From Vulcaniibacterium tengchongense (GTDB lineage Bacteria > Pseudomonadota > Gammaproteobacteria > Xanthomonadales > Xanthomonadaceae), in contig NZ_RKQN01000004.1 in NCBI RefSeq assembly GCF_003814555.1, positions 124,001 to 188,000 of the forward strand: DNA of 64,000 bases, given 5' to 3'. Positions 20,949 through 29,701 of this stretch are shown piece by piece. The notes below the pieces were generated by a model. The model made no database searches and had not been told where the DNA came from. It was given only the letters and a program-made list of their open reading frames with translations. The translations under genes were made by a program, and so were the position numbers. Every line of letters starts with the position of its first letter. Within the stretch, counting starts at the first letter, position 1.

Positions 20949-22009
20949 CGCCCGCCCTCCTTCACCGCCTCGATCACCTTGAAGCCGTCGCGCTCGGCGA
21001 CCGCGCGCACCGAGGCGAAGCCGGCGGCGAGTTCGGCCTCGTACGGCAGGTGCCGGTTGGCGACGAGCCACAGCCGCCCGCCCGGGCGCAACGCCTGCGC
21101 GGCGACAGCGATGAAGCGGCGTCCGAGCTCGGGCCGCGCCGCGCGCCCTTGGGCGTGGAACGGCGGATTGCTGACCACCACGTCGTAGCGCTCCGGCAGG
21201 CCGGCGGCGACGTCGTGCCAGCGGAAGCCGAGCTCGACGCGCGCGGCGAACCCGGCCAGGTTGCGCTCGGCCAGTTCCAGCGCGCGCCGCTCGGCCTCGT
21301 ACAGGTCGAGCGCGACGATCCCCGGGCAGCGCGTCAGCAGCGCATGGCCGAGGTAGCCCCAGCCGGCGCCGAGATCGGCGGCGCGCCCGGCGAGGTCCTG
21401 CGGCAGGCGCTCGGCCAGCAGCGCCGAGGCGGCGTCGATGCGGTCCCAGGCGAACACGCCCGGGCGGCTGAGGAAGCGCAGGCCGCCGGGCCCGGCGACG
21501 ACCGGGCGCGGCGCGTCGGCTTCGCGCCATTGCCGCGCCAGGTCGGGGTCGGCGGGCGCATCGAGCGGCGCGGTCCAGAACACGCGGCAATGGTGCTTGG
21601 ACAGGCTCGCGACCGGACCGGCGATGCGGGCGAGATCCGCTTGCGCCGACTTGGCGCCCTCGTCGTTGGCGGCGCAGGCCACCACCCGCCCGCCCGGCGC
21701 GCAGCGCGCCAGCGCATGCGCCAGCAGCGCGCGCGCCTCCTCGCGCTGGCGCGGCGGCAGCGCCAGCACCAGCGCATGGCGCGCGCCTCCGTCGTGGCTT
21801 GCGTTCACCTCGATGCCCGAGCGCTGCAGCGCATCGGCCTCGGGCTTGTAGCTCTGCTCGGCGACCAGCCCCGGCCACGCACGCTGATGCAGCGGCCAGC
21901 CCTCGCGCGCGCGCAGGAACAGCGCGCCGCCGCGTTGCGGCCACGCCAGCGCGCCCTGCACGAACGGCAGCAGCAGGACTTCGAGGGCGGGATCGGAACG
22001 GGCGGACAT
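20945..22009 (-). CDS. Class I methyltransferase, RsmC/RlmG-like rRNA guanine methyltransferase
   Basis: 354 residues in two halves: a degenerate N-terminal methyltransferase-like domain and a catalytic C-terminal Rossmann domain with the SAM motif ADLGAGWGYLGHALL and the N6/N2 methylation motif VVSNPPFH. This tandem layout is that of RsmC (16S m2G1207) and RlmG. Its stop overlaps the rsuA start (ATGA), so two rRNA-modification enzymes and a phosphatase are translated together. Confidence 0.85.
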   Translation of the reverse strand: MSARSDPALEVLLLPFVQGALAWPQRGGALFLRAREGWPLHQRAWPGLVAEQSYKPEADALQRSGIEVNASHDGGARHALVLALPPRQREEARALLAHALARCAPGGRVVACAANDEGAKSAQADLARIAGPVASLSKHHCRVFWTAPLDAPADPDLARQWREADAPRPVVAGPGGLRFLSRPGVFAWDRIDAASALLAERLPQDLAGRAADLGAGWGYLGHALLTRCPGIVALDLYEAERRALELAERNLAGFAARVELGFRWHDVAAGLPERYDVVVSNPPFHAQGRAARPELGRRFIAVAAQALRPGGRLWLVANRHLPYEAELAAGFASVRAVAERDGFKVIEAVKEGGR

Positions 22010-22189
22010 GCGCGCAGGCGACGGCGGGAAACGCGGATTGTACGCGCGGCGCGCGCGGCGGCCTCGCTTGGACGCGCATCGCAGTTCTCGCCCGGCGCGG
22101 AGACCTTTTGCGCGCCGGCAACATCGGCTTCATGCCCAGGCAACGGAACGCGCGCGAGCATGACCCGGTACGTGCGCAGGAGGAGCATC

Positions 22190-22456
22190 ATGGTGCGAGC
22201 ACTCTTCGTCGGCGGCCTGGTCGACAACAGCGAACTCGATCTCGACGACGGCGAGCCGCCGCTGCATTACCCGGAGAACACCGGCGGCGGCCGGTCGCGC
22301 TATCGCCTGCACCACATCGGGCGCCGCGGCGACGGCCGCATCGTCTACGCGGTCTACGGCGCGCCGGACTTGGCCGACGAGGAGGTCGAGCGCATCGCCG
22401 AGGAGCGCGACTACGCGCGTCGCTTCGAGGCGACCCCGGAACTGGCCGCGAGCTAG
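22190..22456 (+). CDS. Small conserved hypothetical protein
   Basis: 88 residues from the ATG at 22190, chosen because AGGAGG lies 6 bases before it; an in-frame ATG at 22160 lacks such a site. The protein (MVRALFVGGLVDNSELDLDD, then RYRLHHIGRRGDGRIVYAVYG, then an acidic helix) is soluble with no signal peptide. Short strand-rich proteins of this type occur in Xanthomonadaceae without a known function. Confidence 0.75.
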   Translation: MVRALFVGGLVDNSELDLDDGEPPLHYPENTGGGRSRYRLHHIGRRGDGRIVYAVYGAPDLADEEVERIAEERDYARRFEATPELAAS

Positions 22457-22675
22457 CGTCCGCGGATCGGATCGCGCGCGGCGACGGCGCGCTCCCGCCG
22501 CGGCGGCGATGTCGGCGCGCCCGCCGGGCGATCGAAATGCCCGCGGGTCGTGGTGTTCCCGGCGCGCGGGAACGGGGCACCGCCTCGGGCATCGGCGACC
22601 TGGCTTCGCCGCGACGTATGCCGTGCCGGCCCGCGGCGGCCTCGGCCTGGGCGCAACGCCAGGCTCGCGGCCGCC

Positions 22676-23000
22676 GACGCGGACCAGGGCCTCGGCACCG
22701 GCGCCGGCGACTACGGCGTCGCCGTCGATCTGTACCGCGAGCTCGGCCCGGCATCGCTGTTCGGCGGCGCCGGCTGCACCGTGCTCGGCGATTCGCGCCA
22801 CATCGACGTCGAGGCGGTCGCCGGCGGCAACCTCGGCCCGGGCTGGACGGCGGGTACCGGCCGGCTCGGCCTGGTCCACGACTATCGCCAGGCGAGCAAC
22901 CGCGGCTTCGAACCGCGCCGCGAAGTGTCGGCGTTCCTCTCCCCGCCCGCCGCCTTGGCCGGCAAATGGCAACACCTGATCGGCCGCCCGACGGCGGCCC
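22676..23000 (+). pseudogene. Remnant of an outer-membrane transporter/barrel gene
   Basis: Within a long open frame, about 105 residues look like the C-terminal half of an outer-membrane barrel: GLGTGAGDYGVAVDLYRELG, FGGAGCTVLGDSRHIDVEAV, GLVHDYRQASNRGFEPRREV, SAFLSPPAALAGKW. The periodic strand pattern and the YDYRQAS.RG...REV segment are typical of this protein class. There is no start, signal peptide or terminal aromatic strand, and the flanks decay to low-complexity sequence. The call is by pattern recognition; the remaining 22457-23114 region holds no other gene. Confidence 0.5.
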
Positions 23001-23114
23001 GCGCGGACCCTCGGCGCGAACCTGCAGCGCGCGTCCCAGCCGGCGGCAGGGCCGCCGGGCGCATCGCGGAGTGCGCGCCCGAACGCGAGGCTCCCGCCGG
23101 CGGCCGGGCCCGCC

Positions 23115-25610
23115 TCAGCCCTGCAACTCGCGCAGGGTCGCCGATGGCGGCGCGTCGAGCACGCGGCGGGTGGCGTACAGCCCCGCCAGCAGCGCCGCCA
23201 GCACGCCGAGGCCGGCGCCGCTCGCGGCCAGGCGCCAGTCCGGCCGCCACGGCAGGTCGAACACCTGCACCGCCACGACGCCGGCCAGCACCGAGGCGGC
23301 GATCGCCGCGGTCAGCCCCGACAGCAGGCCGATCGCCGCGAACTCCGACGCCTGCGCCAGGCGCAGCTGGCGCCGGCTGCCGCCGATCGCGCGCATCACC
23401 CCGCCTTCGAGCAGGCGCTCGTCCTGGCTCGCGCTCACCGCCGCCATCAGCACCAGCAGGCCGGCGACCAGCGAGAAGTAGAACACCACCTCGACCACGG
23501 TCGAGACCTGGTCGGCGGTGCCGCGCACCTGCTGCAGCACCGCGTCGATGTCGATCACCGACAGGTTCGGGAAACGCCCGACCAGGTCGGCGGTGAAGCG
23601 CGGCTTGTCGGGCGGCACGCTGACCGCGGTGATGTGGCTGGCGGGGAAGCCGTCGAGCGACCCGGGCGAGGCGATCACGAAGAAGTTCGGCCGGAAGCTC
23701 TCCCAATCGACGCTGCGCAGGCTGGTGATCGTCGCCTCGAAGCGCTGGCCGGCGATGTCGAACCCGACCCGGTCGCCGAGCTTCCAGCCGAGGGTTTCGG
23801 CGAAGTCCTCCTCCACCGACACTTCGGGCCGGGCCGGGCGGCCGTGCCAGAAGCGCCCGGCGACCACCTCGTTGTCCGCGCGCAGCGCGTCCGCCACCGA
23901 CAGGTTGAACTCGCGCTCGGCCAGGCGCCGGGCGCGATCGCCGCGGGCGGCGTAGTCGGCGCCGGTGACCGGCCGGCCGTTGTGCGCGACCAGCCGCGCG
24001 CGGATCATCGGGTACAGGGTCGGCGCGGCGATGCCCTGCCCGGCGATGAACGCGCGCACGTCGGCGACCTGGTCGTCCTGCACGTTGATGACGAAGCGGT
24101 TCGGCGCTTCCTCGGCCAACGCCAGCTGCCAGCGGTCGAGCAGGTCGGTGCGCACGAAGGTCAGCAGCAGCAGCGCCATCAGGCCGAGGCCGAGCGCCGA
24201 CACCTGGGCGATGCTGGCGCCGGCGCGGCGGCCGACGTTGGCCAGGCCGTAGCGCAGGCTGCCGCGCAGGCGCCCGCGCAGGCGGCGCAGCACCACGATC
24301 AGGCCCCAGGCGAGCCCGGCAAGGACCGCCAGCGTGGCCAGGATGCCGAGCAGCATCGCCAGACCCAGCGCCGCCGAACCGGCCTTCCACCACAGCAGCG
24401 CGGCCAGGCCGCCGAGACCGGCGAGCGCCACCAGCCAGGCGCTCGGCTCGGCCGGATCGAGGTCGCGGCGCAGCACGCGCAACGCCGGCACCCGGCGCAG
24501 CGCCAGCACCGGCGGCGCGCCGAACGCCATCAGCACCAGCAGGCCGACGCCGTAGCCCTGCAGCGCCGGCAACCCGCCCGCCGGGGGAATCGAAAGCTGC
24601 AGCGCCTGCGCCAGCCAGGCGCCCACCGCCCACTGCAGCGCGAACGCGAGCGCGACGCCGACCGTGCTGGCCGCCAGGCCCAGCAGCAGCAGTTCGCCGA
24701 CGTGGATGCCGACCAGCGTGCGCTGCTGCGCGCCGAGGCAGCGCATCACCGCGGCGCCCGGCAGATGCCGCGCGCTGTGCCGGCGCGCCGCCATCGCCAC
24801 CGCCACCGCCGCCAGCACCACCGACACCAGCGCCGCCAGGCCGAGGAAGCGGCCGGCGCGATCGAGCGCGGAGCGGATCTCCGGGCGCGCGTCGGCCACC
24901 GTCTCCAGCCGCTGGCCGCGGCCGAGCGCCGGGCGCGCGGCGGCGATGAAGCGCTCCACCGCGGCGGCCTCGCCGGCGACGATCAGGCGGTAGCGGATGC
25001 GGCTGCCCTCCTGCACCAGCCCGGTTCCGGGCAAGTCGGCGAGATTGAGGAACACCTTCGGCGCGACGTTGAAGTAGTCCATCGCCGCGTCCGGTTCCTG
25101 CGTCACCAGCGCGGCGAGGCGGAAGCGCGATTCGCCGATCGCCACCTCGTCGCCGAGCCGCGCGCCGAGCGCATCGGCGCCGGCGCGGCCGAGCCAGATC
25201 GTGCCGCGCGCCGGCACCGCGCCGGCCGCGCGCTCGCGGCCGTCGGCGCCGACGATCCGGAACGCGCCGCGCAGCGGGAAGCCGTCGCCGAGCGCGCGCA
25301 GCTCGCCCAGCTGCAGGCGCTCGCCGGCGCGGATCATGGTGTTCAACTCCAGGGTCTCGGCGCGGCGCAAGCCGGGCGCCTGCGCCGCCGCGCGCACGCG
25401 GCCCGCGATCGGTTCGTCGGCGCGCACCACCGCGTCGCCGCCGAGCAGCCGATTGGCCTCGAGCGCCAGCGCGCGTTCGGCGCGGTCGGTGACGAAGCCG
25501 ACCGCGGTCACCGCCAGCACCGCCAGCACCAGCGCCGCGATCAGGATGCGGACGTCGCCGGCGGCGAGATCGCGCCGCAACTGGCGCCAGGCGAGGATCA
25601 ACGTCCTCAT
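23115..25610 (-). CDS. ybbP: ABC transporter permease, YbbP-type (FtsX/MacB fold)
   Basis: 831 residues from the ATG at 25610 (MRTLILAWRQLRRDLAAGDVRILIAALVL). The frame is open far upstream but only this start is family-like. It has two FtsX-type modules: helix 1 near residue 25, three helices near 260-400, then a second extracytoplasmic region and three helices near 690-810 ending RVLDAPPSATLRELQG. E. coli YbbP has the same size and 10-helix plan. It pairs with the ATPase encoded just upstream (ATGA overlap). The substrate is unknown; lipophilic or envelope molecules are suspected from the family. Confidence 0.9.
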   Translation of the reverse strand: MRTLILAWRQLRRDLAAGDVRILIAALVLAVLAVTAVGFVTDRAERALALEANRLLGGDAVVRADEPIAGRVRAAAQAPGLRRAETLELNTMIRAGERLQLGELRALGDGFPLRGAFRIVGADGRERAAGAVPARGTIWLGRAGADALGARLGDEVAIGESRFRLAALVTQEPDAAMDYFNVAPKVFLNLADLPGTGLVQEGSRIRYRLIVAGEAAAVERFIAAARPALGRGQRLETVADARPEIRSALDRAGRFLGLAALVSVVLAAVAVAMAARRHSARHLPGAAVMRCLGAQQRTLVGIHVGELLLLGLAASTVGVALAFALQWAVGAWLAQALQLSIPPAGGLPALQGYGVGLLVLMAFGAPPVLALRRVPALRVLRRDLDPAEPSAWLVALAGLGGLAALLWWKAGSAALGLAMLLGILATLAVLAGLAWGLIVVLRRLRGRLRGSLRYGLANVGRRAGASIAQVSALGLGLMALLLLTFVRTDLLDRWQLALAEEAPNRFVINVQDDQVADVRAFIAGQGIAAPTLYPMIRARLVAHNGRPVTGADYAARGDRARRLAEREFNLSVADALRADNEVVAGRFWHGRPARPEVSVEEDFAETLGWKLGDRVGFDIAGQRFEATITSLRSVDWESFRPNFFVIASPGSLDGFPASHITAVSVPPDKPRFTADLVGRFPNLSVIDIDAVLQQVRGTADQVSTVVEVVFYFSLVAGLLVLMAAVSASQDERLLEGGVMRAIGGSRRQLRLAQASEFAAIGLLSGLTAAIAASVLAGVVAVQVFDLPWRPDWRLAASGAGLGVLAALLAGLYATRRVLDAPPSATLRELQG

Positions 25611-26311
25611 GCCGCGGCCACCAGGCGGCCGGCGTCGAGCCGCAGCACGCGGTGGCAGCGCGCGGCCAGGTGTTCGTCGTGGGTGACCAGCACCAGGGTG
25701 GTGCCGGCCTGGGCGTTGAGCTCGAACAGCAGTTCGATGATCGCCTGCCCGGTGCGCGTGTCGAGATTGCCGGTCGGCTCGTCCGCGAACAGCAGCGACG
25801 GCCGGGTCACGAACGCGCGCGCCAGCGCCACCCGCTGCTGCTCGCCGCCGGACAGCTGGCGCGGGTAGTGGCCCAGGCGCTGGCCGAGGCCGACGCGTTC
25901 CAGGATCGCCTTCGCCGGCGCCTCGACCTCGCGATCGCCGCGCAACTCCAGCGGCAGCATCACGTTCTCCAGCGCGGTGAGCGAGGGCAGCAGCTGGAAG
26001 TTCTGGAACACGAAGCCGACCTTCTCGCCGCGCGCGCGGGCGCGGCCGTCCTCGTCCAGCTTCGACAGCGGCGCGCCGAACAGGCGCACGCTGCCGCTGC
26101 TGGGCACGTCGAGGCCGGCGAGCAGCGACAGCAGCGTGCTCTTGCCCGAGCCCGACGCGCCGACGATGGCGACGCTGTCGCCGGCGCGGATGCGGAACTC
26201 CACGCCGTCGAGGATCACCAGCTCGCCGCCGGGCAGCGTCACCCGCTTGCCCAATCCGGAAACCTGAAGCGCGTCGGTCGTCGTAGCGTGCGGTGCGATG
26301 GAATCGGCCAT
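25607..26311 (-). CDS. ybbA: ABC transporter ATP-binding protein, YbbA/LolD type
   Basis: 234 residues. Walker A is GASGSGKST, the Q-loop is FVFQNFQLLPSLTALENVMLP, the signature is LSGGEQQRVALARAF, Walker B is LLFADEPTGNLD and the H-loop is VTHDE. This set with the PSLTALENV motif is typical of the MacB/LolD/YbbA subfamily. It is the partner of the overlapping permease gene. tesA lies divergently 46 bp away, exactly as in E. coli tesA-ybbAP. Confidence 0.94.
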   Translation of the reverse strand: MADSIAPHATTTDALQVSGLGKRVTLPGGELVILDGVEFRIRAGDSVAIVGASGSGKSTLLSLLAGLDVPSSGSVRLFGAPLSKLDEDGRARARGEKVGFVFQNFQLLPSLTALENVMLPLELRGDREVEAPAKAILERVGLGQRLGHYPRQLSGGEQQRVALARAFVTRPSLLFADEPTGNLDTRTGQAIIELLFELNAQAGTTLVLVTHDEHLAARCHRVLRLDAGRLVAAA

Positions 26312-26357
26312 GATCGTCCCTATGCTGGTGCCACCGATCTTGCGGAGGATGGATTAA

Positions 26358-27050
26358 ATGTTCTTTAAGTCCCGGGGTTATGCGGCCGCGCGCGGCCGCA
26401 GGCAAGGCGCCATCGGCTGGATGTCGGCGGCGTTCGCGCTGTTGTTCACGCTGGGGCCGGCCTGGGCCGCCGCGCCCGCGGCCCGGGCCGTGCCGGCGCC
26501 GCAGCGTACCGTGCTGGTGATGGGCGATTCGCTCTCGGCCGCCTACGGCCTGAGCGCTTCGCAGGGTTGGGTCGCGCTCACCGCCGAGCGCATCGCCAGG
26601 ACCCGGCCCGGCTGGCGCGTGGTCAACGCCAGCATCAGCGGCGAGACCACCGCCGGCGGCGCCGCGCGCATCGACGGCGAGCTCAAGCGCAACAAGCCCG
26701 CGGTGGTGGTGATCGAGCTGGGCGCCAACGACGGCCTGCGCGGCCTGCCGCTGGCGCAGTCGCGCGCCAACCTCGACCGCATGATCCGCGCGTCGAAGGC
26801 CGCCGGCGCCAAGGTGCTGCTGGTCGGCATGCGCATGCCGCCGAACCTCGGCCGCGAGTACACCGAGACCTTCGCCGAGAACTACCGCGCCCTCGCCAGG
26901 CAGCACGGCGTGGCGTTGCTGCCGTTCCTGCTCGAACCGATCGCGCTCGACCGCAGCGCCTTCCAGGACGACAACCTGCACCCCGTGGCCAGCGCCCAGC
27001 CGAAGATCCGCGACCACGTGTGGAAGGCGCTGGAGCCGCTGCTGCGCTGA
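26358..27050 (+). CDS. tesA: TesA-like SGNH esterase (arylesterase/lysophospholipase L1)
   Basis: 230 residues. An N-terminal signal sequence (hydrophobic MSAAFALLFTLGPAWAAA) targets it to the periplasm. SGNH blocks: GDSLSAAYG (catalytic Ser), the SGETTAGG Gly block, GANDGLRG (Asn) and DNLHP (Asp/His pair). GGAGG lies 9 bases before the ATG at 26358. It hydrolyses acyl esters or thioesters and lysophospholipids. It is divergent from ybbAP, a conserved arrangement. Confidence 0.93.
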   Translation: MFFKSRGYAAARGRRQGAIGWMSAAFALLFTLGPAWAAAPAARAVPAPQRTVLVMGDSLSAAYGLSASQGWVALTAERIARTRPGWRVVNASISGETTAGGAARIDGELKRNKPAVVVIELGANDGLRGLPLAQSRANLDRMIRASKAAGAKVLLVGMRMPPNLGREYTETFAENYRALARQHGVALLPFLLEPIALDRSAFQDDNLHPVASAQPKIRDHVWKALEPLLR

Positions 27051-27387
27051 GCCTCGCCGCGCGCCGCGCATCGCCTGGCAGACCGGCGGGCGCGGACGCG
27101 CCCGTGGGCTGCGGGCCACGTGCCGCACCGCGAGCGGGGCGGCGAGGGTCGGCCTGGTCGCACACCTCGCCTACGCCGACGTTGCCCCGCTGCAGCGGTT
27201 GGGATGGGTCGCGCAGGCGGGCCACATTCTCCAGCGCCGCCGACGCGCGCTTCGCCTCCAGGGGCCGCGCGCGGCGGGACCTGCGCGCCAGCCCTCGCCC
27301 GCGCGGACGAGGGCTTGGGGCGCGGGACGCCGGGCGCGAGTGCGGCGACCCGTCGCCCCTGCACGAGCGACGCGGAACGCGGCCGCC
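27051..27387. other. Intergenic region between tesA and protease gene, no gene seen
   Basis: About 340 bp of GC-rich sequence between convergent tesA and the S8 protease gene. No coding frame with family features and no strong T-tailed terminator was found. Confidence 0.4.
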
Positions 27388-28767
27388 TTACGGCGTGAAC
27401 GACAACGCGTTGGCCGCGGTGATCAGGCCTTCGCCGGTGGCGTCGGCGCCCCAGCAGGTCTCCTCGGTCGCGCCGCCCGGCAGCGCCAGCGTCGCGCAGC
27501 CGGCGCCCCACGGCAGCGCGGCGGTCTCGAGGATGTCCTCGACGTCGGCCTGCCGCAGGTTCGGGTTCTTCTGCAGCATCAGCGCGGCGATGCCGGCCAC
27601 GTGCGGCGCGGCCATCGAGGTGCCGCTGAGATAGTAGTAGGAGGTCCGCCCGCCGCTGTTGAGCTGGTACGGTCCCACCACCCACTCGCCGGGCGCAGCC
27701 ACGTCGAGGTCCTGCCCCGGCCGCTCGCGGCTGGAGAAGTCGGCGATGTGGAAGTCCGCGGTCGAGGTCGGGTCGGCCACGTCGTCGGCGTTCCACCAGT
27801 TGTTCGGGTTGCCGTCGGCGCCCGGCCGCCACTGCCCGTTCCAGCCGGTCGCCGCCACCGAGATCACCGGGGCGTACGCCCCCGGGTAGCCCATGCCCGC
27901 CTCGCCCTCGTTGCCGGCCGAGGCGACGATCACCACGCCTTGCCCGATCGCGTAGTCGATCGCCGCCTTCTCCACCGCATCGAGCTGCGAGCCGCCCAGG
28001 CTCATGTTGATCACCACCGGCGCGTCGCCGAGCGCGCCTCTGGCCTTGAGGTCGGCCACGTAGACGATGCCGGCGGCGATCACCGACGACCAGCCGGAAC
28101 CGTTCTGGTTCAGCACCTTCACCGGGATCACCGTCGCCAGCGGCGCGGTGCCGTTGATCGGGACGCCGTCGAGGCTGTAGCCGAGGATCGAGCTGGTCAC
28201 GTGGGTGCCGTGCGAGTTCTGGTCGTGCTCCCACTTGTTCGGCGGCTCGGAGACGTTGCCGTTCTCGCCGCCGCCGCCGTTGAAGGCCTTGGCGAACCGG
28301 GTGGCGATGCGTTCCTGCGGGAAGTAGCGGCGCCAGGAGTCGAGCAGGCCGGTGTCGAGCACGGCCACGTACACGCCGTTGCCGTCGTAGGCGATGGTGC
28401 GGCCCTGGCCCGGGTTGGTGACGTCGACCGCGTCCTGGTCCCAGGTGTTGAGCCCGTTCACGAAGCTGGTGGCGTCGACGGTGTCGACCGGCGCGGCCTT
28501 GCGCTCGGCGTCCGGGTTGGCGGCGACCACGAACGGCAGCGCGCGCAGCGCGGCCAGCCGGTCCACGGTGGTGCGCAGGGTGACCGCGTCGATCTCCGGC
28601 AGCACCTTGCGCACGGTGCCGTGGGATGCCAGCTCGGCCAGGATCGCGGGCGTCGGCTCGGTGTCGAGCAGCACGTTCACGCCGATCTGGCGCGAACCGG
28701 ACGCGGCGTGCGCGACGGCGGGCAGCGCGCATGCCAGGGCGAGGACGCTCAGAGCACTCTTGATCAC
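27388..28767 (-). CDS. Secreted subtilisin-like serine protease (S8)
   Basis: 459 residues from a GTG at 28767, chosen because AGGAGG lies 6 bases upstream and the next residues make a signal peptide (IKSALSVLALACALPAVAHA). A propeptide of about 85 residues precedes the catalytic domain. The triad is Asp in VAVLDTGLLD, His in NSHGTHVTSSILG and Ser in LSGTSMAAPHVAG, with the oxyanion Asn in ASAGNEGEAG. A C-terminal pair of Cys (GCATLAL, EETCW) may form a disulfide. It is probably exported and self-processed. Predatory Lysobacter species carry many such proteases. Confidence 0.93.
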   Translation of the reverse strand: MIKSALSVLALACALPAVAHAASGSRQIGVNVLLDTEPTPAILAELASHGTVRKVLPEIDAVTLRTTVDRLAALRALPFVVAANPDAERKAAPVDTVDATSFVNGLNTWDQDAVDVTNPGQGRTIAYDGNGVYVAVLDTGLLDSWRRYFPQERIATRFAKAFNGGGGENGNVSEPPNKWEHDQNSHGTHVTSSILGYSLDGVPINGTAPLATVIPVKVLNQNGSGWSSVIAAGIVYVADLKARGALGDAPVVINMSLGGSQLDAVEKAAIDYAIGQGVVIVASAGNEGEAGMGYPGAYAPVISVAATGWNGQWRPGADGNPNNWWNADDVADPTSTADFHIADFSSRERPGQDLDVAAPGEWVVGPYQLNSGGRTSYYYLSGTSMAAPHVAGIAALMLQKNPNLRQADVEDILETAALPWGAGCATLALPGGATEETCWGADATGEGLITAANALSFTP

Positions 28768-28969
28768 GGGGGACCTCCTCGGATGGGCCCGGCAGGACGG
28801 GCGATACAGGTTGGGCGCCGGAGCGGACGCGGTCGCGGCCGCCAGGCGGCCGAGCCTTCCCTGCGCGGATTTCCCCGGTTCGACGCGTGCTCCGGACGCG
28901 GAACATGCGCGCGGCGTCGTGCGCGCCGCGTGATGCCAAGCGCCCGAACCGCACTCACCTAGCTGACTG

Positions 28970-29436
28970 CGGTTCCGCCGGTCGCGCCGGCGCCCGCAGG
29001 GCCGGGGCTGGATCGAGTCCCGATGCCCCGGCGCGAGCGCGGCGAGCAACGCGCATTCACGAAGCGGCCGAAGTGCCCACAGGCCCCACCAGCGGGCCAA
29101 CGCCGCCGCCGCGGACTCCGCGCGCTCCCGGGCGCCTCCGCGAACTCCTGGCCCTTGGACCACAGGTTCATTGCCTCGAAGACCGCCAGCACGCCGCCGA
29201 TTCGCAGCGAATGAAAGTTCGCGGATTTGTCGGCCTTCAGTCCGCCCGTGCCGGTGCGCGCATGCGGCTGCTGATCTGCCCGCGCACACGGTCGAAGCTC
29301 ACCGCAGCGGCCTGCTGCACCAGTTCTTCCAGCCGCAGTTCCGTCGCCAGCGACCCAACCGCCAGTTCATCGGCCGCACCCGCACGATGATCCGCCCACT
29401 GAAGCCGATCTTCGCCGAGAGGCAAACGGGCGCGGC
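28970..29436 (-). pseudogene. Decayed coding remnant, probably of a T6SS effector
   Basis: Downstream of the PAAR stop, minus-strand frames retain coding character with strong G/C third positions. One segment reads DELAVGSLATELRLEELVQQ, then FDRVRGQISSRMRA. After a frame change, SLRIGGVLAVFEAMNLWSKG and QEFAEA follow. The order of an amphipathic helix, then a hydrophobic helix with FEAMNLW, resembles the helical region of the intact effector encoded at 30673-34002 (SLFFQGWSLRDS). Neither segment has a start or a ribosome binding site. I read it as debris of a second effector of that class. Confidence 0.4.
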
Positions 29437-29700
29437 TCAGCCCACGAACGCCTGCGACTGCCCGGCGATCAGGGTGGCGCCGCAGGCGGTCTTGTCGCCG
29501 TGCCGCGCCACCGGCCGGCCGTCGATGATCAGGCTCGCGTCGCCGCTGGCGATCGGGAAGGTGCCCTGGCACTTCGGGCACTGCACCGGGTCGCCCACCC
29601 GCGCGACCGGCTTGCTGTAGAGGTCGGTTTCCGGCGAACCGGTCAGCACCGTGCCGCCATGGTCGGTCTTGTCGCCGACGACGATGAAAGGCTTCGACAT
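29437..29700 (-). CDS. PAAR-domain T6SS tip protein
   Basis: 87 residues starting MSKPFIVVGDKTDHGGTVLTGSPETDLYSKPVARVGDPVQCPKCQGT, with the PAAR-type repeats (VLTGSP, SLIIDGRPVARHGDKTACG). PAAR proteins form the sharp cone on the VgrG trimer and bind a metal through His/Cys residues; the CPKC pair and HGDKTACG are candidates here. It is the last gene of the T6SS minus-strand unit, one base after DUF6708, and carries no toxin extension. Confidence 0.9.
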   Translation of the reverse strand: MSKPFIVVGDKTDHGGTVLTGSPETDLYSKPVARVGDPVQCPKCQGTFPIASGDASLIIDGRPVARHGDKTACGATLIAGQSQAFVG

Positions 29701-29701
29701 C

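Noticed and set aside
23115-27128. A 1337-codon open frame on the minus strand
   Set aside because: Only the last 831 codons are family-like (YbbP). The upstream part is an Arg/Gly-rich shadow of ybbA and tesA kept open by high GC.
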